From CAVVYW01 sp963752605 (GTDB lineage: Bacteria > Actinomycetota > Thermoleophilia > Solirubrobacterales > 70-9): a stretch of 64,000 nt of DNA. Where the stretch lies: assembly GCA_963752605.1 (NCBI GenBank), contig CAVVYW010000005.1, forward strand, positions 620,001-684,000. The letters run 5' to 3'. Below the pieces are notes generated by a model that searched no databases, was not told the origin of the DNA, and worked only from the letters and a program-made list of their open reading frames with translations. Both the position numbers and the translations under genes were made by a program. Positions 1 to 7,415 of this stretch are shown piece by piece. Each line of letters starts with the position of its first letter. The stretch's first letter is position 1.

Positions 1-710
1 AGCTGAGGCTCATCCGGGGCGTCCTCGGGCCTGGTGACGAGCTGAAAGACGTCGTCGGGCGGAGGCTCGTCCAGGTCCTCGATCGCGCCGCCCTCGGAGG
101 AGCGGCCCCAGAGGTTGTCGTCGATCGAGTAAGGCGCCTGCTCGGTCCCGCCCTTGACGGGAATGCCGTGCTCGCGGGCATACGCGATCTCCTCGTCCCG
201 GCCCATCCTCCACTCCCGCACCGGGGCGAGCACCTTCAGCTCGGGAGCCAGGGTCGCCACCGTGGCCTCGATTCGCACCTGGTCGTTGCCCTTGCCCGTG
301 CATCCATGGGCGATCGTGTCGCACTTGTGCTCTCGGGCGACGTCAACCGCGAGCTTCGCGATCAGCGGCCTGCCCAGCGCGGTGAACAGCGGGTAGCCGC
401 TGCCGTAGATGGCGTTCGCCTTGATCGCCGGCAGCACGTAGTCGCGCGCGAACTCCTCGCGGGCGTCCACGAGCACGGTCTCGACGGCGCCGAGCTGCTC
501 GGCCTTGCCGGTGACGACGTCCCAGTCCTCCCCCGGCTGGCCGAGATTCACGGTGAGCGTCACGATCTCGGCGCCGTAGCGCTCCTGGATCCACTTCAGC
601 ATCACGCTGGTGTCGAGGCCGCCGGAGTAGAGCAGCAGCACGCGGCCGACCTGGGCGGGGTCGGCCTGATAGGAGGCGATGCGCGGCGATCCGTGCTCGG
701 CGTCGGACAT
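1..710 (-). CDS. argG: Argininosuccinate synthase, 3' end off window
   Basis: Joins citrulline and aspartate with ATP to form argininosuccinate, the penultimate step of arginine synthesis, in the cytoplasm. The frame is open from the ATG at 710 to the window edge, so about 236 N-terminal residues are visible and the C-terminus is missing. The P-loop-like ATP-pyrophosphatase motif SGGLDTS lies at residues 29-35, after an N-terminal extension of about 20 residues, followed by MLKWIQERYGAEI. Later blocks such as HGCTGKGNDQVR are also readable. It is divergent from the sortase, with 47 bp between the starts. The other arginine genes (argC, argJ, argB, argD) lie more than 30 kb away in the window, so the pathway is split. 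Confidence 0.93.
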   Translation of the reverse strand, partial: MSDAEHGSPRIASYQADPAQVGRVLLLYSGGLDTSVMLKWIQERYGAEIVTLTVNLGQPGEDWDVVTGKAEQLGAVETVLVDAREEFARDYVLPAIKANAIYGSGYPLFTALGRPLIAKLAVDVAREHKCDTIAHGCTGKGNDQVRIEATVATLAPELKVLAPVREWRMGRDEEIAYAREHGIPVKGGTEQAPYSIDDNLWGRSSEGGAIEDLDEPPPDDVFQLVTRPEDAPDEPQ

Positions 711-757
711 GAGTGGGCAAGTCTGGCAAGAGCCGGGGCCATTGCGAGAATTGGCCC

Positions 758-1456
758 ATGCACCGATTGGCCAGGATCCTCTCGACGATGCTGATCACGG
801 CGGGGCTCGTCGTCCTCCTCGACGCCGGGATCACCCTGCTGTGGGAGGAGCCGGTCTCCGCGGCCTACGCCTCACTCGAGCAGGGTCAGGCCAGCGACGA
901 GCTGAACGACCTGGAGTCGGAGTTCCGAACGAGCGGGGAGTTCGCGGCGCTGAGCGGCGTGGGGGGCGACGCTGCGCAGGCCAAGGTCCTCGCCGACCTC
1001 TTCGAGCGGCGGATCCAGACGGGAGATCCGATCGGCCGGCTGCACATCGACCGGATCGGCCTCAACGCGGTGTTCCTGCACGGGACGGCGACATCGATCC
1101 TTCAGCGCGGCCCTGGCCACTATCCGACGACGCAGCTCCCGGGGCAGGCGGGCACGGTGGCGATCGCCGGGCACCGGACCACCTACGGGGCGCCGTTCAG
1201 GAACATCGACGATATCCGCGTCGGCGACGAGATCAGGCTGGTGCTGCCGTATGCGGCGTTCACCTACGCCGTGGAGAAGAACGAGATCGTCGACCCGGGC
1301 GATGTCGGGATCATCAACCGCGTCGGCTACGAGCGGCTCGTCCTGACCGCCTGCCACCCGCTCTACAGCGCGGCACAGCGATGGGTCGTGTTTGCGCGAC
1401 TCCGATCGGTCCAGACGTTCGCGATCTCCGGGGAGGGGCGCTGGCTACCGCCGTAA
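758..1456 (+). CDS. Class E sortase
   Basis: Membrane-anchored cysteine transpeptidase that cleaves a sorting signal in surface proteins and attaches them to peptidoglycan. An N-terminal membrane anchor (about residues 3-25, ending LLDAGITLLW) is followed by a stalk and the sortase barrel. The catalytic His is in GHRTTYG (about residue 139), the Cys in LTACHP (about 199) and the Arg in VFARL (about 214). The LTACHP..SA..R arrangement is typical of class E rather than class D. An upstream GTG at 713 is in frame, but ATG 758 directly precedes the membrane anchor and has GAGAA about 8 nt upstream. A plausible substrate, an LPFTG protein, is encoded at 6804-7151. Confidence 0.88.
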   Translation: MHRLARILSTMLITAGLVVLLDAGITLLWEEPVSAAYASLEQGQASDELNDLESEFRTSGEFAALSGVGGDAAQAKVLADLFERRIQTGDPIGRLHIDRIGLNAVFLHGTATSILQRGPGHYPTTQLPGQAGTVAIAGHRTTYGAPFRNIDDIRVGDEIRLVLPYAAFTYAVEKNEIVDPGDVGIINRVGYERLVLTACHPLYSAAQRWVVFARLRSVQTFAISGEGRWLPP

Positions 1457-1471
1457 GGGCGGCCGGCCGCG

Positions 1472-2626
1472 CTATGCCTTCGCCCTGAAGCTCGCCAGTG
1501 CCGCGTCGGCCTGCTGCTCGATCTCCGGTGAGGCCCCCCGGTCCACACGCCGCAGGATCAGATGTGAGAACCCTCCCGCGGAGATCACGACCGCGACCTC
1601 CTCGCCCCCCGGATATGTCGCCACCATGCGCAGCCCCTTCTCGGGGCCGATCCTGACCGGCTTCGCAGCTCCGACCTGGGCCCCGGGGTGGCGCTCGGCG
1701 AGGAAGGCGCGGGCTCCACGCGCGAGCTGGGGCTCCGGAGCGCCGCCCTGCTGGAAGAAGACGACGATCCCGGCCGTCGCCCCGGGCGCTGTCAGCGCGA
1801 CCCCGCCGTCCTCCAGTCCGTCGTCCCAGCGGGCCGGAACCCCGATCGCGAAGCGGTCCGCGAAGGTGCGACGGTTGAGCGCGGCGGCGCCGGCGCCCTG
1901 AGGGGCCGCGGCCCCGGTCTGCTGCTGGTTCTGGCCGGTCGCCGGCTGCTGCCCCTGCCCGCTCCCGGGCTTGCCCTGAGCGGGCGCCTGCCCGCCGGGC
2001 GGAGCGGCCGGAGGTTGCTCATCCTCCTTCGTGAGCCCGATCGCGATCATCGTCAGCCCGCCAAGGATGAGGGCGGCGATCAGAGCCACAGGGACCCAAT
2101 CCGGGAGCGCACCGCGGCGGTATCGCGAGAGGGCGTCGGAGGCCCAACCCGAGACCCCGCCTTTGCGGTGGGACCGCGGGCGGGCCTGCGGAGGCTTACG
2201 CCCGGCCGGCAGCCCCGGCGTTCCCACGGGACGGGCCGTCGGCGGGGCCTGGCTGGGCGGCGCACCCCAGTTGGACGGCGGTGCCGCGCTTGGCTCGACG
2301 GGGGCCGGAGGCGCCACGGGGGCGACCGGCGCGGGTGGCGCCGGCGCGCTTGACTCGACGGGTGGCGGAGGCGCCGCCACGGGGGCGACCGGAGCGCCGT
2401 TGGCGGGAACCGGCCCGGTCTGCGGGCCGCCAGCGGCGAGCTCTCCGGCCTCTGCGGCCCGGTACTCGACGCTCCCGCCGCAGCCCTCGCACGTGATGCT
2501 CAGCTTGCCGCTGCCCAGTTGGTCGTCGCGGCGCACGTCGAAGCCCGCATTGCACCTTTGGTGCTCGGCAAGGAAGCGCGCAATCCCGTGCGCGCCACCG
2601 CTTCTGAATCGTTCACCAATCGCCAT
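1472..2626 (-). CDS. Zinc-ribbon, single-TM protein with secreted C-terminal domain (paralogue 1)
   Basis: Function unknown. The 384 residues divide as follows: an N-terminal putative zinc ribbon (His22, Cys25 and Cys46/Cys49 in TCEGCG); a Pro/Ala-rich linker (about 70-150); a basic patch; one membrane helix (about 177-198); a Gln/Gly/Pro-rich spacer; and a folded C-terminal domain (about 252-384) opening with FADRFAIGVPARWDDG. That last domain resembles small PsbP/LpqN-like folds of actinobacterial lipoproteins, but this is only a resemblance. The ribbon should be cytoplasmic and the C-terminal domain extracytoplasmic. It is a clear paralogue of the next gene, which has the same order of parts and the same signatures (RF-x-A-x-H-x-x-C-x-AGF, TYPGG). 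Confidence 0.72.
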   Translation of the reverse strand: MAIGERFRSGGAHGIARFLAEHQRCNAGFDVRRDDQLGSGKLSITCEGCGGSVEYRAAEAGELAAGGPQTGPVPANGAPVAPVAAPPPPVESSAPAPPAPVAPVAPPAPVEPSAAPPSNWGAPPSQAPPTARPVGTPGLPAGRKPPQARPRSHRKGGVSGWASDALSRYRRGALPDWVPVALIAALILGGLTMIAIGLTKEDEQPPAAPPGGQAPAQGKPGSGQGQQPATGQNQQQTGAAAPQGAGAAALNRRTFADRFAIGVPARWDDGLEDGGVALTAPGATAGIVVFFQQGGAPEPQLARGARAFLAERHPGAQVGAAKPVRIGPEKGLRMVATYPGGEEVAVVISAGGFSHLILRRVDRGASPEIEQQADAALASFRAKA

Positions 2627-2705
2627 TTGCGTTCTACCGTAGCTTGTCCGTTCAGGGTCACAGTCACCGCGCGAAAGCGGGTGATTTGAGGTCTATCGGC
2701 AGCTT

Positions 2706-3677
2706 CTAGAGCGGACGAAAGCTGCGCAAGGCGGCGGCCGAGGCCGTACGCGTGGATGCAGGCGTGCCGCCGCCGATCTCACTCAGAATCAGGTAGGAAT
2801 AGCCGCGCGCGGAGAGGAGCGTCGCTTGCTCCCTCCCGCCCGGATAGGTGCAGAGGAGCACGACCGCGCGGAACCGTCCCACCCTCGTCGGGCGCGGCTT
2901 GTGGACCTTCCCGCCGGCGTGCTCCTGGCGCAGAAAGCCCCGCGCCTCGTCCGCGAGCGAGCCCGGCTTGACGCTCCCGGGCTCGAGGAAGACCCGCAGC
3001 GCAGCCGTGGACCCAGGCGCCTCGAAGACGACCCCTCCCTCCGACATCCCTCGCTCCCATCCCTCGGGGACGCCGACCGCGAACCGCCCCGCCACCTCGA
3101 CCCTGTCCAACTCCGGGCGGGACGGCCGCGGGTTGGGCTCGGCCTTGGGGGCCGGAGCCGGGGCGGCGCCGGCGGTCACCGGCGCCTGAGGCGTCGGCGC
3201 GGGTGTGGGCGCGGGCGCCGCCGTGGGGGCGGGCTGGCCGCTGGGGGGAGGGCTCTGCTCCTCCTGGTCGCCGCCCCCGCTGAGGATCGCTGGGTCGTCG
3301 CTGCCCGGCCGCAGCACGCCGAAGCCGATCATGCCGACCCCGATCAGGATCACGGCGACGATGTAGGCGTTGGGGACCCACCAGGGAAGCGCGGCGGGGG
3401 CGGGCAGCCACCGCTCGACGTCTTCCCTGCCGGGCTGGAACCGCGGTCCCGTGGCCGCCTGGCTGGGATCCACCCCGTGGGCCCTGAGCTGCTCGGCGTC
3501 CTCCGCCCCATACTGCGTCCGCTCCCCGCAGGCGCCACACACCAGATAGAGCCTGCCCCGGCCGGTTCGGGTGATCTCGAATCCGGCTCCGCAGTCCTCG
3601 TGGGTCGCGACGAAGCGCCCAACGCTATGGCTCGGGGACTGCTTCTCTCGCGTCGCCAGGGCGGGCACGGGCCCCAC
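2706..3677 (-). CDS. Zinc-ribbon, single-TM protein with secreted C-terminal domain (paralogue 2)
   Basis: A 323-residue paralogue of the neighbour at 1472-2626. It has the ribbon residues His26, Cys29 and Cys47/Cys50 (VCGACG), a membrane helix at about 100-121 (YIVAVILIGVGMIGFGVL), a Pro/Ala/Thr-rich spacer at about 135-190, and a C-terminal domain from about 193 that starts VEVAGRFAVGVPEGWERG and contains TYPGG and GYSYLIL. Unlike paralogue 1, its ribbon is close to the helix and the long disordered segment lies outside the membrane. The assigned start is GTG. The role is unknown; a cytoplasmic metal-binding head joined through the membrane to a small outer domain suggests envelope sensing or scaffolding. 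Confidence 0.7.
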   Translation of the reverse strand: MGPVPALATREKQSPSHSVGRFVATHEDCGAGFEITRTGRGRLYLVCGACGERTQYGAEDAEQLRAHGVDPSQAATGPRFQPGREDVERWLPAPAALPWWVPNAYIVAVILIGVGMIGFGVLRPGSDDPAILSGGGDQEEQSPPPSGQPAPTAAPAPTPAPTPQAPVTAGAAPAPAPKAEPNPRPSRPELDRVEVAGRFAVGVPEGWERGMSEGGVVFEAPGSTAALRVFLEPGSVKPGSLADEARGFLRQEHAGGKVHKPRPTRVGRFRAVVLLCTYPGGREQATLLSARGYSYLILSEIGGGTPASTRTASAAALRSFRPL

Positions 3678-3710
3678 GGTAGCCGCGGGGCAAGACGACT
3701 TCCGGTCCAG

Positions 3711-4550
3711 TTAGAGGCCTATTTCGTCGAGGATCGCCGTGGCGTCGTGGATGCCGAACTCCTCGCGGAGCCGCCAGGCGATCTCATCCCGGGTGCTGCC
3801 CGCCACCGCCATCTGAGTCGCGAGCAGCCGCGCGCCCTCGGAAACCCGCGAATCGGGCTCGGGGCCCGTCGGCTGTGGCGGGCCTGCGGCGGCCTGCTGC
3901 GGCGCGGGGGCATAGCCCGGAGCCGGAGGCGGGAGCCGGCGAGGAACGGCCTGGGGCGGCGCGGGAGCCTCCTGCGGTGGAGCCTGGTATCCCGGATCCT
4001 GCGGCGGATAGGCCGGGGGCGGAGACGCCGGCTGACCGGGCACCGCCTGCGGCTGGGGCGCAGCTTCCTGCGGTGCGTAGTCGGGCGGTGGAGGACCGGG
4101 CTGTTGGCCGTAGGGGTCCTGCTGCGGGTAGGGGTCCGGGCCGGACGCGTTGCCGCCCGGGCGGGCCGAGTTCACCAAGCGCCGGCCGGCGTCATCGAGG
4201 GCCGCGAGCAGCGCGTCCGACTGCTGGGCGACGGCTCGGGCGCGGTTCATGAGCGTCTCGGTGAGGCTGGAGAGCTCCTGCACGCGCTCCGAAGCCAGGT
4301 CGTCGGCCTTGCGACGCGACTCCTCGAGGTAGCGGCGGGCCCATTCCTCCGCGTCCTGGCGGATACCGGCCGCGGCCCGCTCGGCCGCTTCGAGCACGGA
4401 TTCCACGCGCGAGCCGATCGGCCCGGACTCGTCGCCGGGTCCAGGGGCCTCCGGGGATTGCTCCCCGCCCGAATAGTCGCTGCTTCCTCTCCAGATCATC
4501 TTTACACCAGGAAGATCGAGGGTCGGTTCAGGGTACCGCCGCCGGGACAC
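3711..4550 (-). CDS. Coiled-coil, Pro/Gln-rich hypothetical protein
   Basis: No recognised family. The 279 residues contain a charged helical segment (about 45-120, with runs such as AAERAAAGIRQDAEEWARR) likely to form a coiled coil, a long low-complexity linker rich in Pro, Gln, Ala and Tyr (about 130-235), and a short C-terminal helical domain ending HDATAILDEIGL. The helical part recalls DivIVA-like or septum-site coiled coils, but the usual DivIVA N-terminal motif is absent. The long frame starts at GTG 4550; an ATG at 4499 (MIWRGSSDYSGG) is an equally good start. No signal peptide or membrane helix is seen, so a cytoplasmic location is expected. Confidence 0.6.
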   Translation of the reverse strand: MSRRRYPEPTLDLPGVKMIWRGSSDYSGGEQSPEAPGPGDESGPIGSRVESVLEAAERAAAGIRQDAEEWARRYLEESRRKADDLASERVQELSSLTETLMNRARAVAQQSDALLAALDDAGRRLVNSARPGGNASGPDPYPQQDPYGQQPGPPPPDYAPQEAAPQPQAVPGQPASPPPAYPPQDPGYQAPPQEAPAPPQAVPRRLPPPAPGYAPAPQQAAAGPPQPTGPEPDSRVSEGARLLATQMAVAGSTRDEIAWRLREEFGIHDATAILDEIGL

Positions 4551-4568
4551 GCGTATGTGCCCGGGGCT

Positions 4569-5099
4569 TCAGGCCGCCTCGGCCTCTGTCTCGGTATCGG
4601 CAGGACGGCCCCGGGCGGGCGCAAGCCGGCGCCCATTGCCCGGCGTCAGCGCTGCCGGTCCGTCGTCGCTGTCAGTGCTCGCGAGGGGCGCCCCGAGGTC
4701 CGGCCAGCGCGCCTCACGCCGTTCGTCGTCGTCCTGCATCGCGAGCCGCGCCCGTCGCCGCTCGACCACGCCACGCTCCACCCCTCCCAGCCAGCCGTTG
4801 GGCGGCGCCGGGGCGGGCTGCTTCCGGCGGTTGAGGACCAGGATCGCGTCCGTCATGGCACAGACCACCTCGGCGGTGCGCCACAGGACCCCGGCGGTCT
4901 CGATCTCCAGCTCGACCCGGAGCCTGTAGATCTCGTGCAGGCGCTGGAGCGCCTCCGGGGGAATCAGGCCCGCGCCGTTGACGGCGCTCGCGGAGATCCC
5001 GGCCATCGCTCCCCGCGCATCCGCCAACACATGCGCGAACCGCGCCGGAAAGGTGGCGGCGAACTGTGAGGCGGTTGAAGCGCCGTCCCGGTCCAGCAT
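4569..5099 (-). CDS. Hypothetical protein, helical N-terminus and disordered tail
   Basis: 176 residues of unknown function. The first 95 are predicted mostly helical, with periodic hydrophobics (RLHEIYRLRVELEIETAGVL and CAMTDAILVLNRR). The remainder is a charged, disordered tail rich in Arg, Asp and Glu. There is no signal peptide, membrane span or recognised catalytic motif. It is read in the same direction as the coiled-coil gene, 18 bp upstream of that gene's longest start, so the two may be co-transcribed. Coding status is supported by codon bias and the lack of a better frame on either strand. Confidence 0.55.
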   Translation of the reverse strand: MLDRDGASTASQFAATFPARFAHVLADARGAMAGISASAVNGAGLIPPEALQRLHEIYRLRVELEIETAGVLWRTAEVVCAMTDAILVLNRRKQPAPAPPNGWLGGVERGVVERRRARLAMQDDDERREARWPDLGAPLASTDSDDGPAALTPGNGRRLAPARGRPADTETEAEAA

Positions 5100-5140
5100 C
5101 CCCCTGTAACCTAGGCCTCGGACTGGATGGAACCGGGTCC

Positions 5141-5236
5141 GTGGACATCGGGCTCGGCGAGAACACCGAGTACCTGATCATCGAGCACCTGAGCAACGAC
5201 GCCTCCGCCCTGGTCCAGATGCAGACGCAGGCGTGA
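5141..5236 (+). pseudogene. Possible short gene or 3' gene remnant
   Basis: A 31-codon open frame from GTG 5141 to TGA 5236 encodes a sequence that looks like a real C-terminus (ENTEYLIIEHLSNDASALVQ). It has no ribosome-binding site and no extension upstream. It lies in the 156-bp gap between two leftward genes, on the opposite strand. It could be a relic of a larger rightward gene or chance. Confidence 0.2.
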
Positions 5237-5255
5237 TCACCAGCTTCGAGGCCGA

Positions 5256-6775
5256 CTAGCGGCTAGCTGCAGCCTCGAGGCTGGCGGGCGTGAGGTCCTC
5301 CTCCGCCCTGATCCCGACGATGAAGCGCTCGTCCGGCCGGTTGATCGGCTCGGGGAAGATGATCGTGCTGGTCGTCTCCAGGATGATCAGCAGGTCGAAG
5401 AGCAGGGAGCGGCGCTTCAGGTAGAAGAGGTCGTGGCAGAGCTTCCAGGCCTCGCCGATCGGGGTGCCCGAGTAGCCGCAGCGGACCTGCGCCCAGCCGG
5501 TGATCCCCGGCTTCAGCAGATGCCGCCGGTCGTAGTAGGTGAACCTGGATTCGAGGGAGGCGACGATCCTCGGAATCTCGGGCCGCGGCCCGACCAGGCT
5601 CATCTCACCCTTCAGCACCTGCCAGATCTGGGGCAGCTCGTTGACGTGCAGCCGCCTCAGAACGCGCCCGACCGGGGTGATCAGCGACGCCTCGTCGGCG
5701 CCCGGCCGCTCGTCGGCATCGACGTACATCGTGCGCAGCTTGAGCAGCTCGATCTCGCGGCCGCGCTCGCCGATCCTGGTCTGCCGGTAGAGGATCGGGC
5801 CGCCGTCCGAGAGCTTGATCGCGATCGCGGAGACCAGGATGATCGGCGCCGCGACCAGCGCCGCCATCGTCCCGACCACCAGGTCGAGCAGGCGCTTGGA
5901 GATCGGCCAGCTGCCGCGATAGTCCGGGTGCAGCAGGTACTGGAACCAGGCCGAGGTGGTCGTGCCCAGGGGCACGTGGCCGAACAGCTGCTCGTAGAAC
6001 TGACCCGCCTCGATCATCGAGACCGGCAGGTCCAGGCAGGCATCGGCGACGGACTCGAACACGTCGAGCCGCGAGGGACCCGCTCCCTGGAAGTCGCGGT
6101 CGGCCCCCGTGGAGGGGCCGAGCGGCCCGAGGACGAGCAGCTCGAGACCGTGGACGAGGACCGTGTGCCGGAGCAGGAGCAGCGACCCCAGGCACCGGAC
6201 GCCCGCCACCCGGTCGGTGGAGCAGGAGTGCTCGGGATCGATGCAGCCGATGACCTTGTATCCCCGCACCCCGACGGCCTTCAACTCGGCCTCGAGGCTG
6301 CGGGCGAACTCGTGCGTACCGATCACCGCGATCCTGATCTGGCGCTCTCGGCGGAAGCGGAAGGTAAGCCAGGCGCCGAGCCCGGTCACCAGTCCAGGCG
6401 CCGAGCACCGGGGCGATCATCTCTCCCGCCGTGAGGTTGACGGTGTGAGCGCCGTCGATGGCGCTGATCAGCATCGCCACGCCGGCGCCGAAGGGCGCCG
6501 CGAGGACGTAGAGAACCGCCGAGGCGAACGGGATCAGCTGGAGCGGATAGCGCGGGCTGCGCAGCAGCGTGACGATCCCCAGCATCGAGACGAGCACCAG
6601 AACGCCCTGCCATTCGGACTGGAGGTGTGAGTAGGTGATCGCGCCGGCGGTCGCCGCGGGCGCCAGACCGCATCGAGACGAACTCGGCCAGCCGCTGGGC
6701 GCTGAGCCCGTTCAGGTGCGGGAAGTACAGGCTCGACGGCGCGTCAGGCGCCACCTCTACTGACCCGCCGGTCAT
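5256..6775 (-). CDS. Polyprenyl-phosphate sugar phosphotransferase, two apparent frameshifts
   Basis: Transfers a sugar-1-phosphate from a nucleotide sugar to undecaprenyl phosphate, the first membrane step of exopolysaccharide repeat-unit assembly. The C-terminal sugar-transferase domain is complete: KRLLDLVVGTMAALVAAPII (membrane hairpin), YRQTRIGERGREIELLKLRT, NELPQIWQVLKGEMSLVGPR, and LKPGITGWAQV. Before it is a Rossmann-like domain (IRIAVIGTHEFARSL) and N-terminal membrane helices. The N-terminal half is spread over three frames, with breaks near 6667 and 6395. Joined, it gives about 500 residues, the usual family size. Sequence error is the simplest explanation. It is first in the leftward side of the glycan locus, 28 bp after the LPFTG gene. 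Confidence 0.82.
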
Positions 6776-6803
6776 GGTCGTGTCTCCGGGAGCCAGGCCC
6801 TGG

Positions 6804-7151
6804 TCAGACCCAAGGGCCCCGCGGCGTGGAGAGCCTGCGAAGAGCGAAGCCGGTGCCGGTCAGCACGAAGGCGACGCCCGCCACGATGATCAGGTCCATG
6901 CCGGTGAAGGGGAGCGAGCCGATGTTGCTGTTGAGCCCGCCGCCACCGGCGCTGCCGCCGGAAGCTTCACCGCTGGTGCCGCCGGCGCCGCCGCCTGCGG
7001 CACCGCCCGCGGTCCCCTGTTGGGGGATCGGGGGGTTGTACTGGGCGGAGGTCGGATCGGTCTGGCCGAGCGCGGCAGCCGGGACCGCCAGGAACGCGGC
7101 GGTGACGCCGAGTACGGCGATGATTCTGCGGATGTCGATCGTCCTGAACAT
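6804..7151 (-). CDS. Gly-rich mini surface protein with LPFTG sorting signal
   Basis: 115 residues from ATG 7151, chosen because GAGG lies about 11 nt upstream and the signal peptide follows at once. It has a signal peptide (about 1-29, ending AVPAAALGQ), a short mature region with a PIPQQG segment, and a Gly/Ala/Ser tract (about 46-72). The sorting signal is LPFTG at 80-84, with a hydrophobic segment (LIIVAGVAFVLTGTGFAL) and a basic tail (RRL). Sortase cleavage would leave only about 50 residues attached to the wall, so it looks like a small linker or anchor rather than an enzyme. It sits between a sugar transferase and a polymerase gene, suggesting a link between polymer and wall. Confidence 0.78.
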   Translation of the reverse strand: MFRTIDIRRIIAVLGVTAAFLAVPAAALGQTDPTSAQYNPPIPQQGTAGGAAGGGAGGTSGEASGGSAGGGGLNSNIGSLPFTGMDLIIVAGVAFVLTGTGFALRRLSTPRGPWV

Positions 7152-7415
7152 TGGTTTAGACCTCGGACCCCCCATCGTCTCCCCCAGCGGCTTTCTTTAG
7201 CGCCGCACGAATTCCTCGGGGCGATTCTTCTGTATCTCGAATCGCTCGGCAATAGTAGTTCTTGAGCGGCCATCCGCAATCCGTATTAAGCCGCAGGCCA
7301 GCGAAAACCGCGCCGGTGGGCCCTCCCCCGCCCCGATCACTCACGCCTGGGCCATGCCTGAGACGGCGCCGGCTGCAGGGCATCGGACATTCGTTGAGCG
7401 GCCTTCCGGAGGGCG
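7152..7415. other. Non-coding gap in the glycan locus
   Basis: 264 bp between the LPFTG gene and the stop of the polymerase gene, both read leftwards. I see no convincing gene. The gap should hold the LPFTG gene's promoter. Part of it (about 7195-7300) is visibly richer in A and T than its surroundings. I could not fix promoter hexamers with confidence. Confidence 0.4.

Noticed and set aside
2826..5069. Very long open frame (747 codons) on the + strand
   Set aside because: It lies opposite three leftward genes with better domain and codon evidence; high GC leaves opposite frames open. The translation is Arg/Pro/Gly/Ala-rich with no domain.
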